In this document: piece by piece, positions 1 through 9,002 of the stretch
How positions within the stretch are numbered: position 1 is the first letter of the stretch
Layout of the letters: each line of letters opens with the position of its first letter
Assembly (NCBI GenBank): GCA_030427485.1
Contig: JAUICG010000009.1
Coordinates: 95,220 to 159,219, forward strand
DNA length: 64,000 nt
Reading direction: 5' to 3'
Origin: Gammaproteobacteria bacterium
Lineage (GTDB): Bacteria > Pseudomonadota > Gammaproteobacteria > Pseudomonadales > Halieaceae
Notes under the pieces: generated by a model
Seen by the model: the letters and a program-made list of their open reading frames with translations, nothing else
The model's database searches: none
Told to the model about the DNA's origin: nothing
Translations under genes and position numbers: made by a program

Positions 1-900
1 GTCGCGCTTGGTCTGGATAACATTGGCGCCGGACTCCTTGCGCAGGGTGATGAAGAGATTCTGTTCACCATTGAAAGACGCGCGCACGCTCTCTTCGAAG
101 TGATCCAGTTGTACGGTCGCGACGTCCGCGAGACGTATCACGGTGTCGCCACGACGCGACAGCACCAGCGAGGAGAGTTCGTCGAGGTCTTCAAAGCGCC
201 CCACGGTGCGCAGCAGGTACTGTCGTTTTCCGGACTCGATCGTGCCGCCCGAGCGGTCCCGGTTGCGGCTGCGCAGCGCCTCGCGCACATCGATCAGTGA
301 GAGGCCGCGCTGCGCCAGTCGCGCCGGGTCGACCAGCACCTGTACCTGACGCTCGACCCCGCCGAACACACCGACCTCGGAAATGCCCGACACACCGGCC
401 AGGCGCGGCTTTACCGTGTCCTCCACGAAATCCAGTGCCAGCCCCATGTCGAGCTGGCGTGGGTTTCCCGGCAGCGGGGTGATGCTGAAGAACATGAAGG
501 CGTTGCTGGAAAAGGCATTGGCGTAAATGCGCGGCTCGTCTACCGCCTCAGGGTAGGACGGCACCTGGCTGAGCGCGTTGTTCACCTGGATCAGCATTCG
601 GGTGATGTCGGTGCCCAGCGGAAACTCGAGCTGAATCGCGGCGCTGCCGCTGTTCGCGGTTGCGACGATGCGCGACAGGTTGGTCAGGTTGCGCAGGTAC
701 TTCTCCTGCTCCACCACTATTTCTTTCTCGACATCCTGCGGCGTCGCACCCGGCCAGTTGGTGTGGATGCTGATCACACGCACATCGAGGTCGGGGATCA
801 TTTGCACCGGTATCCGCGTCGCGGCCACGATACCGAGTACGCAGACGATCAACACCGTCACGGTTATCAGTATGCCACGCCGGATGAGTTGCTCGAACAT
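1..900 (-). CDS. RND efflux permease (AcrB/AcrD family), N-terminal part only
   Basis: The reading frame starts with ATG at 900 and runs off the left edge, so only about the first 300 residues are present. Seen: a cytoplasmic start MFEQLIRRG, a first membrane helix at about residues 10-28, then IPVQMIPDLD and WPGATPQDVEKEI, which are hallmarks of the porter domain PN1 of RND (HAE) permeases. Known: these inner-membrane trimers use the proton gradient to export drugs, lipids or other small molecules through a periplasmic adaptor and an outer-membrane channel. The start codon follows directly on the stop of the adaptor gene (TAA then ATG), so the two are co-transcribed. The substrate cannot be told, and any TolC-type gene would lie outside the window. 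Confidence 0.93.
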   Translation of the reverse strand, partial: MFEQLIRRGILITVTVLIVCVLGIVAATRIPVQMIPDLDVRVISIHTNWPGATPQDVEKEIVVEQEKYLRNLTNLSRIVATANSGSAAIQLEFPLGTDITRMLIQVNNALSQVPSYPEAVDEPRIYANAFSSNAFMFFSITPLPGNPRQLDMGLALDFVEDTVKPRLAGVSGISEVGVFGGVERQVQVLVDPARLAQRGLSLIDVREALRSRNRDRSGGTIESGKRQYLLRTVGRFEDLDELSSLVLSRRGDTVIRLADVATVQLDHFEESVRASFNGEQNLFITLRKESGANVIQTKRD

Positions 901-2001
901 TTAGCGTTGCGCCGCGAGGATGCTGATGGATTGCCCGTTGCGCAAGGCTTCGTTGCCCTGCACCACGACACGGTCGCCGGCGCTGAGGCCATCGAGGATT
1001 TCAACCTGCCCATCGAACACAACGCCGGTGCGCACCAGCGTCTCGCGCGCCAGCGTACCCTCGGCGTCGTCCTGCACCACCCAAACGACAACGCGACCGT
1101 CGGGGTAGTTCAGGATGGCATCGCGCGGCACAGTCAATCCGCGGCGGCCGCTGTCGATAGTCAACTGCGCGCGTGCCGACAGGCCGGGAATCATCCGCGC
1201 GTCGGCCTGTTGCGGAAGCACGCGCAGCAGGAAGGTGCGGGCGCCGGGATCGGTGACCGGCACCACGGTGCTGACGGTGCCGGGCCTTGCATCGCCGGTA
1301 TTATCGCCCAGGTTGTAGGTGACGGGCGTCCGCAGCGATACGTCCGCCAGGTAGTCTTCCGCCACCGGGAAGTCCATGCGCAGTGCTTCCGTGGCAACCA
1401 GGGTCAGCACCGGCTGTCCGGGCGTTACCCACTCGCCGAGTTCGGTGGCTTTGGCGCTTACCACACCGCTGAACGGCGCGAGCAGCCGGTGCCGGTCGAG
1501 TACGCCCCTGGCGTGCGCGGCCTGGGCTTCAGCGCGCTGCACCTCGGCCGCGTCCTGCGCGACCTCGGCTTCGAGGTCGCGTACGGCGGATTCGGCGATG
1601 CTCTTTTGCGGGATGAGGGAGCGCGCCTCGGCAAGACGGCGTGTCGCATCGGCCGCCGCCAGCCGCGCGACTTCCGCAGCGGCCCGCGCGCTTTGCCACT
1701 GGCTCTGCGCCAGCACCGGATCGAGTTCCAGCAATACATCGCCCTCGTTCACCTCGCTGCCGGCGTCGACCTGCAGGGCGGTGACCAGTCCGGCTGTCGC
1801 GCTGGACAGCCGCGCCGTGCGGGGTGACGTGACCGTGCCGGTAAGCTGGACGGATTGCCGGATGACCTGCTCAGTCACGGTGTCGACCCTGACGGGTGCG
1901 CCGGTGTTGGCTTGTGCCGGTGCCCCGGTTGTGTAAAGCATGGCTGCCAGAAGCGCCAGCGCCGGGCCGACGCGCTTTTGCGATAGTGCTGGAAAATCCA
2001 C
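901..2001 (-). CDS. RND efflux periplasmic adaptor (HlyD/MFP family)
   Basis: About 366 residues. An N-terminal hydrophobic segment ending in APAQA looks like a signal peptide. Then come a lipoyl-like half (around GTVTSPRTARLSS), an Ala-rich alpha-helical hairpin at about residues 80-145, the second lipoyl half (LLAPFSGVVSAKATELGEWV) and beta-barrel and membrane-proximal domains. Known: such adaptors bridge an RND permease and an outer-membrane channel, and the gene sits immediately before the permease. Start choice: the frame is open to a TTG at 2028, but a TATACT -10-like hexamer at 2039-2034 would put transcription start near there. GTG at 2001 has AGGTG six bases upstream and is preferred; GTG at 2010 is an alternative. 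Confidence 0.9.
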   Translation of the reverse strand: MDFPALSQKRVGPALALLAAMLYTTGAPAQANTGAPVRVDTVTEQVIRQSVQLTGTVTSPRTARLSSATAGLVTALQVDAGSEVNEGDVLLELDPVLAQSQWQSARAAAEVARLAAADATRRLAEARSLIPQKSIAESAVRDLEAEVAQDAAEVQRAEAQAAHARGVLDRHRLLAPFSGVVSAKATELGEWVTPGQPVLTLVATEALRMDFPVAEDYLADVSLRTPVTYNLGDNTGDARPGTVSTVVPVTDPGARTFLLRVLPQQADARMIPGLSARAQLTIDSGRRGLTVPRDAILNYPDGRVVVWVVQDDAEGTLARETLVRTGVVFDGQVEILDGLSAGDRVVVQGNEALRNGQSISILAAQR

Positions 2002-2046
2002 TGCGTGCACCTGAACTGTGTAGGGCAATAAAAGTATAACGGCAGC

Positions 2047-3159
2047 TCAAGGCTGCACGAAGTCTGTTACCTCGAGGTTAAATCCCGACAGCGCGTTGAA
2101 ATGCACCGGCGCGGACATCAGGCGCATCTTGCCGACACCCAGTCGTTTCAGGATTTGCGAACCGGTGCCGATCACGCGGTAATTTTGTACGCCTTCACTA
2201 CTGCCGGTACTGGTCACCGGGAAGGGCTCGGGAAACTGCAGCACTTCATCGAGTTGTCGCTGTGCGCTGCTGTGCTGCCCTATCAATACCACCACGCCGT
2301 GATCGCGCTGCGCGATGTATTCCATCGCGCGGCGGTAGGACCAGCCCTGCTCTCCCTGCAGGCATGTGCCGAGGACATCACGCAGGGTGTTGATCGTTTG
2401 CACACGCACCAGGGTATCCGAGTCTTCCACGATTTTTCCCCGCGTGAGTGCATAGTGCACGGTGTCGTCGATCAAATCGAGGAAGGTGTGCAGTTCGAAC
2501 TCGCCGAACTCGGTCTGTACCCGTTTGCTGTCGCGCAGGTCGACCGACTGCTCGTGCAGCGCACGGTACTGGATCAGGTCGGCGATGGTACCCATGCGCA
2601 GACTGTGCTTCTCGGCGAATATCTCCAGTTCCGGGCGCCGCGCCATGGTGCCGTCCTCGTTCATGATTTCCACGATCAGCGCCGCCGGTTCAAAGCCGGC
2701 CATGCGGGCCAGGTCCACGCCGGCTTCGGTATGGCCGGCGCGGCGCAGCACGCCGCCGGGCTTGGCTACCAGTGGAAAAATGTGTCCCGGTTGCACGATA
2801 TCGGAGGGTTTGGCGTCCGCCGCGACAGCGCGCAGCGTGGTGTGCGCGCGTTGCGCGGAACTGATGCCCGGCCCGATGCGCTGGGCAGCGTCGATGGAGA
2901 CGGTGAAGTTGGTTTCGTGCTGTGACCGGTTGTCGCGCACCATCAGGGGCAGCTGCAGTTGCCTGGCGCGCTCCACGGTAATCGGCATGCAGATGAGGCC
3001 GCAGGCTTCGCTGGAAAAGAAGGTGATAATCTCCGGCGTGACGGCCTCTGCGGCGACGATGAGGTCGCCCTCGTTTTCGCGATCCTCGTCATCCATCAGG
3101 ATTACCATTTTGCCGGCACGGATATCATCGAGGATATCCGGTACGCTACTCAGTGCCAT
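2047..3159 (-). CDS. ribB: 3,4-dihydroxy-2-butanone-4-phosphate synthase with degenerate GTP cyclohydrolase II-like domain (RibBX type)
   Basis: About 370 residues. The N-terminal ~200 residues carry the RibB motifs DDEDRENEGDLI, ETNFTVSID and RAGHTEAGVDLARMAG, which bind ribulose 5-phosphate and metal; this half makes the four-carbon precursor of riboflavin. The C-terminal ~165 residues align in layout with RibA (GTP cyclohydrolase II), but where active RibA has its zinc cysteine cluster this protein reads VRVQTINTLRDVLGTCLQ, with only one Cys, so it should not hold zinc or open the GTP ring. Known: similar decayed fusions exist in other gammaproteobacteria. The start at 3159 has GGAGG seven bases upstream; a longer in-frame extension to 3261 would overlap the thiolase gene and is rejected. 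No FMN riboswitch fits the 67-base gap upstream. Confidence 0.9.
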   Translation of the reverse strand: MALSSVPDILDDIRAGKMVILMDDEDRENEGDLIVAAEAVTPEIITFFSSEACGLICMPITVERARQLQLPLMVRDNRSQHETNFTVSIDAAQRIGPGISSAQRAHTTLRAVAADAKPSDIVQPGHIFPLVAKPGGVLRRAGHTEAGVDLARMAGFEPAALIVEIMNEDGTMARRPELEIFAEKHSLRMGTIADLIQYRALHEQSVDLRDSKRVQTEFGEFELHTFLDLIDDTVHYALTRGKIVEDSDTLVRVQTINTLRDVLGTCLQGEQGWSYRRAMEYIAQRDHGVVVLIGQHSSAQRQLDEVLQFPEPFPVTSTGSSEGVQNYRVIGTGSQILKRLGVGKMRLMSAPVHFNALSGFNLEVTDFVQP

Positions 3160-3226
3160 GGTGCTGCCTCCGATTGGCATGACGCGGCCGGCATTGCGCC
3201 GCGTGAAATGACCGCGCTGTGCTGGA

Positions 3227-4408
3227 CTACAGCAGTTCGATGGCGACGGCTGTGGCTTCACCGCCGCCGATGCACAGCGCGGCGACGCCGCGTTTGAGGC
3301 CGCGTTGCTGCAGCGCGTGCATCAGGGTGACCATGATGCGCGAGCCGGTGGAACCGATCGGGTGTCCCTGTGCGCAGGCGCCGCCGTTGACATTCACCTT
3401 CGCGGGGTCGAGTCGCAAATCCTCTATCGCCATCATGGTCACCATCGCGAATGCCTCGTTGATTTCGAACAAATCCACGTCGGCCACGGTCCAGCCGGTC
3501 TTGTCGAACAGCTTCTGGATAGCGCCAATGGGGGCGGTGGTGAACTCGCCGGGCTCCTGGCTGTGACGCGTATGGGCGAGCATGCGCGCCATCGGCTTGA
3601 GTCCCCTGGCCTGGGCCTGCGATTCGCTCATCAGCAACAACGCACTGGCGCCATCGGAGATGGAACTGGAGTTCGCGGCGGTGATGGTGCCGTCGGACGC
3701 AAAGGCCGGACGCAGATTGGGGATTTTGTCCAGCGCCGCCTTGTGCGGTTGTTCGTCGTCGCTCACGACGGTTTCCCCCCTGCGGGTTTTCACCGTGACC
3801 GGGGCCGTTTCCGCCCGCAGCGAGCCGTCGTCGATCGCCCGTTTGGCGCGCGTCAGCGATTCGATCGCGAACGCATCCATTTGCTCGCGGGTAATACCGC
3901 GTTGATCGGCGGTTTCCTGGGCGAAGCTGCCCATCGCGCGCCCGGTGTAGGCGTCTTCCAGTCCATCCGTGAACATGTGATCGACGACGCTCTTGTGGCC
4001 CGAGCCGACGCCGCCACGCGCGCCCTGCAGCATGTGGGGAGCGCGGCTCATGCTTTCCATACCGCCGGCGATCACCGCGGTATTGGTGCCTGCGACAATA
4101 CTGTCGTAGGCGAAAATCGCCGCCTGCATGCCGCTGCCGCAGGCCTTGTTGACGGTGACCGCGCCCGCGGACTTCGGAATGCCCGCGCCGATGGCGGCCT
4201 GCCGTGCGGGACATTGTTTCAGCGCGGCCGGGAGTACGCAGCCCATGAACACCTCGTCGACATCGGCGGCGTCGAGGCCGCTGCGCTCAAGGGTGGCGGC
4301 GATGGCGGTGGCGGCCAGTTCCGGCGCCGGAACCTCGGACAGGGAGCCCAGCAATCCTCCCATCGGGGTGCGGGCGCCGTGTACGATAACTACTGAAGTA
4401 TTGCTCAT
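3227..4408 (-). CDS. Thiolase (acetyl-CoA C-acyltransferase family)
   Basis: 393 residues, the usual thiolase length. Catalytic residues are all visible: Cys90 in NKACGSGM, His349 in GACAQGHPIG and Cys379 in CIGGGEA; NEAFA is also present. Known: thiolases either condense two acetyl-CoA to acetoacetyl-CoA or cleave 3-ketoacyl-CoA in beta-oxidation; sequence alone does not separate the two here. The ACAQGHPIG motif has Cys-Ala-Gln where Ile-Ala-Leu is common in biosynthetic thiolases. It lies 67 bases upstream of ribB on the same strand, with no beta-oxidation hydratase/dehydrogenase partner adjacent. Confidence 0.92.
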   Translation of the reverse strand: MSNTSVVIVHGARTPMGGLLGSLSEVPAPELAATAIAATLERSGLDAADVDEVFMGCVLPAALKQCPARQAAIGAGIPKSAGAVTVNKACGSGMQAAIFAYDSIVAGTNTAVIAGGMESMSRAPHMLQGARGGVGSGHKSVVDHMFTDGLEDAYTGRAMGSFAQETADQRGITREQMDAFAIESLTRAKRAIDDGSLRAETAPVTVKTRRGETVVSDDEQPHKAALDKIPNLRPAFASDGTITAANSSSISDGASALLLMSESQAQARGLKPMARMLAHTRHSQEPGEFTTAPIGAIQKLFDKTGWTVADVDLFEINEAFAMVTMMAIEDLRLDPAKVNVNGGACAQGHPIGSTGSRIMVTLMHALQQRGLKRGVAALCIGGGEATAVAIELL

Positions 4409-4514
4409 GGAAGAACTCCGTTGCGTGATGCTGAAGGTGTCGCTGAAGCGGTGGAAGTGCGCGCTGCGGTTGTGTCCGAAAGGGCGCCATTTTAGCCGTA
4501 TACCGCTGTTCTTC

Positions 4515-5510
4515 TCAAGGCTCTACATCGGGGGTGAACAGTTTGCCGCGCACCGCGTTGCGGTACTGCAGCGGACTTACGCCGCAGTGGCGGCGGAACA
4601 ACTGGGAAAAATAGCTGACGTCCTGAATGCCCTGCTGCCAGGCAATATCCCCTACCGACAGATTGCTGTGGCGCAGCAATTCCCTGGCCCCGGCGATACG
4701 CAGGCTCTGCAGGTAGTGCAGCGGCGCCATTCCCGTGGCGCGTTTGAACCTTCGGTGCAGCGTGCGCGCGCTCAACTGCATTTGCGCGGCCAGTTGTGTC
4801 ATCGAGACCGGCGTGGCTACGTGCATCTGCAACCATTGCTGCGCCTGTGCGACGACTTCATCGTGGTGCGAACTGTCCGCTTCGTTCTGGTAGGCGGCGG
4901 CGCGAAAGCTGCGCCGGATTTCCGGCGAGAACTGGTTCTCGATTGCCCTGGCGATGGCGCTGCCGAACCACTCTTCGACAAGGTGCACCATCAGGTCGGC
5001 GATGGAGTTCACGCTGCCGACACAGTAGATATTGTCGCTTTGCGTAATCAGGTGCCGGGTTTTCAGATCCACACGGGGATAGCGCTGGCTGAATGCCTCG
5101 AAGTAGTTCCAGTGCGTGGTGGCCGCTTTACCGTCCAGCAGCCCGGCCTCGGCCAGCAGGTAGCTGCCGGTGCCCACGCTGCAGATGCGCGTGCCCCTGG
5201 CGGCCTGTTCACGCAGCAGGTCCTGCCAATCGCGGGCGGCGGCGACCGCCGGCAGCGGATTGCGCCAGAGCGCCGGCAGCAACAGCAGATCGAGCGGGGG
5301 CAGGTCGCGCAGCGCGATATCGGGTTTCAGCACAATGCCGCTGCCCAGCGCGATGTCATCGCGACCGGGCGCTGCCAGCAGGAAGCGCACACGGCTTGCG
5401 TCGCGGTCGCGCACGCGCGCCATCTGGCTGGCCGCCTGCAGGATTTCCATCGGCAGCGTGATGCTGGTGGCGAGAGACTGGGGATAGAGGACTGCGGCGG
5501 CCATGTGCAT
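4515..5510 (-). CDS. GlxA-type transcriptional regulator (DJ-1/PfpI-like domain plus AraC HTH)
   Basis: 331 residues. The N-terminal ~190 residues form a DJ-1/PfpI-like (GATase1-like) sensor domain; the C-terminal ~100 residues are an AraC-type double helix-turn-helix, with MTQLAAQMQLSARTLHRRF and IAWQQGIQDVSYFSQLFRRHCGVSP giving both HTH units (each part seen in sequence). Known: GlxA-like regulators commonly control catabolic operons by sensing small ligands. It is divergent from fabY and just downstream, in the opposite sense, of no other gene on its strand except the thiolase, 106 bases further on; its target is unknown. Inverted repeats in the gap toward fabY are candidate operators. Confidence 0.88.
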   Translation of the reverse strand: MHMAAAVLYPQSLATSITLPMEILQAASQMARVRDRDASRVRFLLAAPGRDDIALGSGIVLKPDIALRDLPPLDLLLLPALWRNPLPAVAAARDWQDLLREQAARGTRICSVGTGSYLLAEAGLLDGKAATTHWNYFEAFSQRYPRVDLKTRHLITQSDNIYCVGSVNSIADLMVHLVEEWFGSAIARAIENQFSPEIRRSFRAAAYQNEADSSHHDEVVAQAQQWLQMHVATPVSMTQLAAQMQLSARTLHRRFKRATGMAPLHYLQSLRIAGARELLRHSNLSVGDIAWQQGIQDVSYFSQLFRRHCGVSPLQYRNAVRGKLFTPDVEP

Positions 5511-5529
5511 AGCGAAGAGCGCCGTTGAT

Positions 5530-5583
5530 GACAGGTACTGTCAAAAATACCATAAAAAGTGGCCGTAACAACATGTTTGTTGT
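5530..5583. promoter_or_regulatory. Two inverted repeats in the divergent GlxA-type regulator / fabY promoter region
   Basis: GACAG-GTA-CTGTC (5530-5542) and ACAACA-TGTT-TGTTGT (5568-5583) are perfect small inverted repeats in the 128-base gap between two divergent genes. Their position fits operator sites for the adjacent AraC-type regulator or another dimeric repressor. No binding data can be inferred; such short palindromes also arise by chance. Confidence 0.3.
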
Positions 5584-5638
5584 CCGCCGTCGACCGTACA
5601 CTGGTGGCGGTTGAATTGACGTGGAAGGCAGGGCAACG

Positions 5639-7498
5639 ATGGGCAGGCAGCGGCTACCGGTAATAGTGGGGTTTGGCGGAGTCAATGCCGCCGGGAGAAG
5701 TTCCGGCCATCATGCCTTCGCGAGGATGACCTGGAGCGCGCAGTCAGCCGGGCAGAAGCGCCGCACCCTCGATGCGATGGCGCGACTCATGGGCGTGGAG
5801 TCCGCGCCGTCACAGGAGCGTTACATGCTGGATCACACCCTGATCCGGCGCATTGAACCGCGGCATTTCGACGTCGATGCCGTCCCCTGGAACCAGCGCC
5901 TGCCCCTGCACAGTGACGACCAGCCCGTTGATTTCGATCTCGACCGCAAGTACCTGCCCGACCGGGTGCCGCCGCACTGGCAAGTCACCGCGACCTCGGT
6001 AACGCATGTCAATGTGCGAATCGCCGGGCAACAGGATTTCCTGCTGCCCACCACGCGGGAGTTCGAGGTGAAGTCGGCCGGGCAGTTGCCCACGGGTTTC
6101 GAGCCGGGTCAGCTCTATCCCTCGCGCAATCATCCGCGCGGCCTGCAAATGGCGGTGTACGCGGCCTCCGATGCGCTGGGCAATCTCGGTCTGGACTGGG
6201 AGGACGTCACGCGTCGTGTCGCGGTGGACCAGATCAGCGTCTATGCCGGCAGCGCGATGGGACAACTCGACGCCGCCGGGGCCGGCGGGATGATCAAATC
6301 GCGCTATAACGGGCAGCGCGTGACGTCGAAATACTGTCCGCTCAGCTTTGCCGAGATGCCGGCCGATTTCATCAATGCGTACGTGCTGGGCAGCCTGGGG
6401 TCGACCGGGGCGAGCCTGGGCGCCTGTGCCTCGTTTCTGTACAACCTGCGACACGGGATCGACGATATCCGCAGCGGTCGCGCGCGGGTCGCTTTCGTCG
6501 GTGCCGCCGAGGCGCCGATCACCCCGGAAATCATGGAAGGCTATGCGGCGATGGGAGCGCTGGCGACGGAAAAGGGGCTGCGCCAACTGGATGGCCTGGC
6601 CGGTGACCAGGAACCGGATTTTCGCCGCGCCTGCCGCCCGTTCGCGCCGAACTGCGGATTTACCATCGCCGAATCGGCGCAGATGGTCGTGTTGTTCGAC
6701 GATGAGCTGGCCATGGAACTGGGCGCGACTATCTTTGGCGCGGCCACCGATGTGTTCGTCAATGCCGACGGGCACAAAAAGTCCATTTCCGGGCCGGGCG
6801 TCGGTAACTACATCACGATGGCCAGGGCGGTCGCGGCCGCTCGTGCGATTGTCGGCGAGCAGGCCTTGCGCCGAGGCGGACTGGTGCAGGCGCATGGCAC
6901 CGGCACGCCGCAGAATCGGGTCACCGAATCGGAGATTCTCAGTCGCACCGCGCAGGCCTTTGGCATAGAGGAGTGGCCGGTGATAGCGGTCAAGTGCTAT
7001 CTCGGGCACTCCATCGGTGCGGCGGCGGGCGACCAGTTGAACAGCACACTGGGGCTGTGGCAGCACGGTATCCTGCCGGGTATTGCGACGACGGACAGCA
7101 TCGCCGGGGATGTACATCGCGAACACCTGGGGTTCAGCCACGCGCACCGCGAGGTGGATCCCGCGCAACAGCACTACGCGATCATCAATTCCAAGGGCTT
7201 CGGCGGCAACAATGCCTCGGCGACACTGATGAGCCCGGCAACCACGAAGCGTATGCTGCGGGCGCGGTATTCGGCGCAACAGTGGCGGGACTGGGAGCGT
7301 GCCAATGACCTTGTTCGCAGCCGCCGGCAGGCTTACGATGACGGCATGATCGCAGGCTCTATCGACCCCGTGTACAAATTTGACCACGGTGTGTTGCACG
7401 ATGATGATATCGCGCTCGGTGATCGCTCGCTCACCATCGGTGGGCATACGGTCTCTCTCGATTGCGCGTCGCCCTACGATGATATGAAGATCGACTGA
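5639..7498 (+). CDS. fabY: FabY-type beta-ketoacyl-ACP synthase
   Basis: About 619 residues, far longer than FabB/FabF (~410). The N-terminus LPVIVGFGGVNAAGRSS and the block KSAGQLPTGFEPGQLY followed by NHPRGLQM match, from memory, Pseudomonas aeruginosa FabY (PA5174, ~634 residues). The ketosynthase triad is visible: Cys263 in GACASF, His419 in AHGTGTP and His457 in LGHSIG; a glycine-rich KGFGGNNAS lies near the end. Known: FabY starts fatty-acid synthesis by condensing acetyl-CoA with malonyl-ACP and substitutes for FabH. Start at 5639 has AGGG five bases upstream; an upstream in-frame ATG at 5621 lacks a better site. It is followed after 25 bases by the FkbM gene. Confidence 0.88.
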   Translation: MGRQRLPVIVGFGGVNAAGRSSGHHAFARMTWSAQSAGQKRRTLDAMARLMGVESAPSQERYMLDHTLIRRIEPRHFDVDAVPWNQRLPLHSDDQPVDFDLDRKYLPDRVPPHWQVTATSVTHVNVRIAGQQDFLLPTTREFEVKSAGQLPTGFEPGQLYPSRNHPRGLQMAVYAASDALGNLGLDWEDVTRRVAVDQISVYAGSAMGQLDAAGAGGMIKSRYNGQRVTSKYCPLSFAEMPADFINAYVLGSLGSTGASLGACASFLYNLRHGIDDIRSGRARVAFVGAAEAPITPEIMEGYAAMGALATEKGLRQLDGLAGDQEPDFRRACRPFAPNCGFTIAESAQMVVLFDDELAMELGATIFGAATDVFVNADGHKKSISGPGVGNYITMARAVAAARAIVGEQALRRGGLVQAHGTGTPQNRVTESEILSRTAQAFGIEEWPVIAVKCYLGHSIGAAAGDQLNSTLGLWQHGILPGIATTDSIAGDVHREHLGFSHAHREVDPAQQHYAIINSKGFGGNNASATLMSPATTKRMLRARYSAQQWRDWERANDLVRSRRQAYDDGMIAGSIDPVYKFDHGVLHDDDIALGDRSLTIGGHTVSLDCASPYDDMKID

Positions 7499-7523
7499 AG
7501 CCAATCGCCGGACGGGGTTTGAC

Positions 7524-8330
7524 GTGAATCCATCCACCGCTGTTGCCCTGCAGATTCCCGATCTGCCACGGCCCCTGCAGCTCTATGTACACGGTGAGCG
7601 GGACCAGTTTGTCTCCCGGCGTATCCGCGAGGAGGGTATCTGGGAGCCCTACGAAACGGAACTGGTGCTGGAGATCCTGCGGCCCGGGGACGTGTTCGTG
7701 GATGTGGGCGCGAACATCGGTTATTTTTCCGTGCTCGCGGCCAGCGTGGTTGGCGAAGAGGGCGCCGTGTTCGCTTTTGAGCCGGACCCGGATAATTTTC
7801 GCCTGTTGCAGGCCAATGCCGAGCTCAACGCCCAGCAGCAAGCTATCACGCCGGTGCCGGCGGCGCTGTCGGACGCCAGCGGCAAAGGGCAGCTGTACCT
7901 CGCGGCCGACAACCTGGGTGATCACCAGGTCTATGCCGGCGGGGAACCCCGTCCCAGCGTACCCATAACGCTCTATCGCGGAAGCGATTTCCTGGGCAGT
8001 CGCCTGCAGCGCATGGATCTGCTTAAGGTCGATACCCAGGGCTCGGAGTTCAATGTCATCGCCGGCTTGATGCCCTTGCTTTTCGCGTTGCGGCGCAAGC
8101 CCAGGATCATCATTGAGTTGACGCCGTACTCCCTGCGTGAAGCCGGCGCCAGCGGTCGGGAACTGATCGAGTTGTTGGCGCAACTCGGCCAGCCCCTGTG
8201 GATCATCGATCACATCGAGCACAGTCTCCATCGCTGCACGGTCGAGGAACTGGCCGTCTGGTGCGACAACTGGGACCGGGTACCTGAGGACCGGGGGTTT
8301 GTGAATGTCCTCGTCGGGCAAATGGATTGA
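7524..8330 (+). CDS. FkbM-family SAM-dependent methyltransferase
   Basis: 268 residues. The SAM-binding motif I reads FVDVGANIGYFS at about residues 57-68, followed by AFEPDPDNFRLLQANAELN, the acidic motif II typical of FkbM methyltransferases; LLKVDTQGSE further on is the family's conserved KxDxxGxE element. Known: FkbM members O-methylate sugars or polyketide-like acceptors, often for cell-surface glycans. It lies 25 bases after fabY on the same strand and may be co-transcribed, but no glycan genes flank it, so the acceptor is unknown. Confidence 0.87.
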   Translation: MNPSTAVALQIPDLPRPLQLYVHGERDQFVSRRIREEGIWEPYETELVLEILRPGDVFVDVGANIGYFSVLAASVVGEEGAVFAFEPDPDNFRLLQANAELNAQQQAITPVPAALSDASGKGQLYLAADNLGDHQVYAGGEPRPSVPITLYRGSDFLGSRLQRMDLLKVDTQGSEFNVIAGLMPLLFALRRKPRIIIELTPYSLREAGASGRELIELLAQLGQPLWIIDHIEHSLHRCTVEELAVWCDNWDRVPEDRGFVNVLVGQMD

Positions 8331-8406
8331 GCGTTCCGGGTATCGCGCTACACGGCATAAAAATACTGGTATGATTGCCGCTCACATCGCATAGCCGTAG
8401 GTTTTT

Positions 8407-8964
8407 ATGAACGATATTCTGCGTTTTTTGCAGCAGCGGAATTCCGCTCCAAAATTACAGGAACCCGCTCCATCCGAGCAGGTGATGACTGAGATATTCA
8501 GCGCCGCGCTGCGCGCTCCCGATCACGCCTGGCTGCGACCCTGGCGCTTTATTACCATAGCGGGTGAGCGCCGCCAGGCATTTGGCGAACTTCTGGAGTC
8601 CACCCTGTCACTGCGCACACCCGACGCGGATGAGGCGGCGCGCAGCAAGGCGCGCACCGCACCGCTGCGGGCGCCGCTGCTGGTTGTGGTCATCGCCAGC
8701 GTTTCCTCCCACCCCAAGGTGCCGCCCCAGGAGCAACGATTTTCTGCCGCCTGTGCCGCGCATGCGATCCTGCTCGCGGTGGAGGCATGCGGCTTCGCGG
8801 GGATCTGGCGCACCGGCGCGCCGGCCACCGACCGCAATGTGATGGATGCCCTGGGCCTGGCGGAAACCGAGGAGATCGTCGGCTTTGTGTACATCGGCAC
8901 CCGTACAGGGCCGGCGAAAGCCGTTCCCCGGCTGGATGCTGCCGATTACGTAACGGCTTGGTAG
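8407..8964 (+). CDS. YdjA-like nitroreductase family protein
   Basis: 185 residues, the size of small FMN-dependent nitroreductases such as E. coli YdjA. The N-terminal region LQQRNSAPKLQEPAPS, then ALRAPDHAWLRPWRF, matches the YdjA-type FMN/phosphate-binding region; HAILLAVEACGFAGIWRTG is the conserved mid-domain helix. Known: these homodimeric flavoproteins reduce nitro compounds, quinones or other substrates with NAD(P)H; physiological roles are mostly unknown. It stands alone with 76 bases before and 38 bases after. Confidence 0.87.
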   Translation: MNDILRFLQQRNSAPKLQEPAPSEQVMTEIFSAALRAPDHAWLRPWRFITIAGERRQAFGELLESTLSLRTPDADEAARSKARTAPLRAPLLVVVIASVSSHPKVPPQEQRFSAACAAHAILLAVEACGFAGIWRTGAPATDRNVMDALGLAETEEIVGFVYIGTRTGPAKAVPRLDAADYVTAW

Positions 8965-9002
8965 TATTCGCTCCTTCGTAATGCAACGTGAGACAAGACG
9001 CC

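Noticed and set aside
763..1827. Long plus-strand ORF of 354 codons
   Set aside because: It is antisense to the adaptor and permease genes and has no protein-family features; long antisense frames are expected at this G+C content.
3160..3226. FMN riboswitch before ribB
   Set aside because: The 67-base gap after thiolase is too short for the ~120-base RFN element, and no conserved core is visible.
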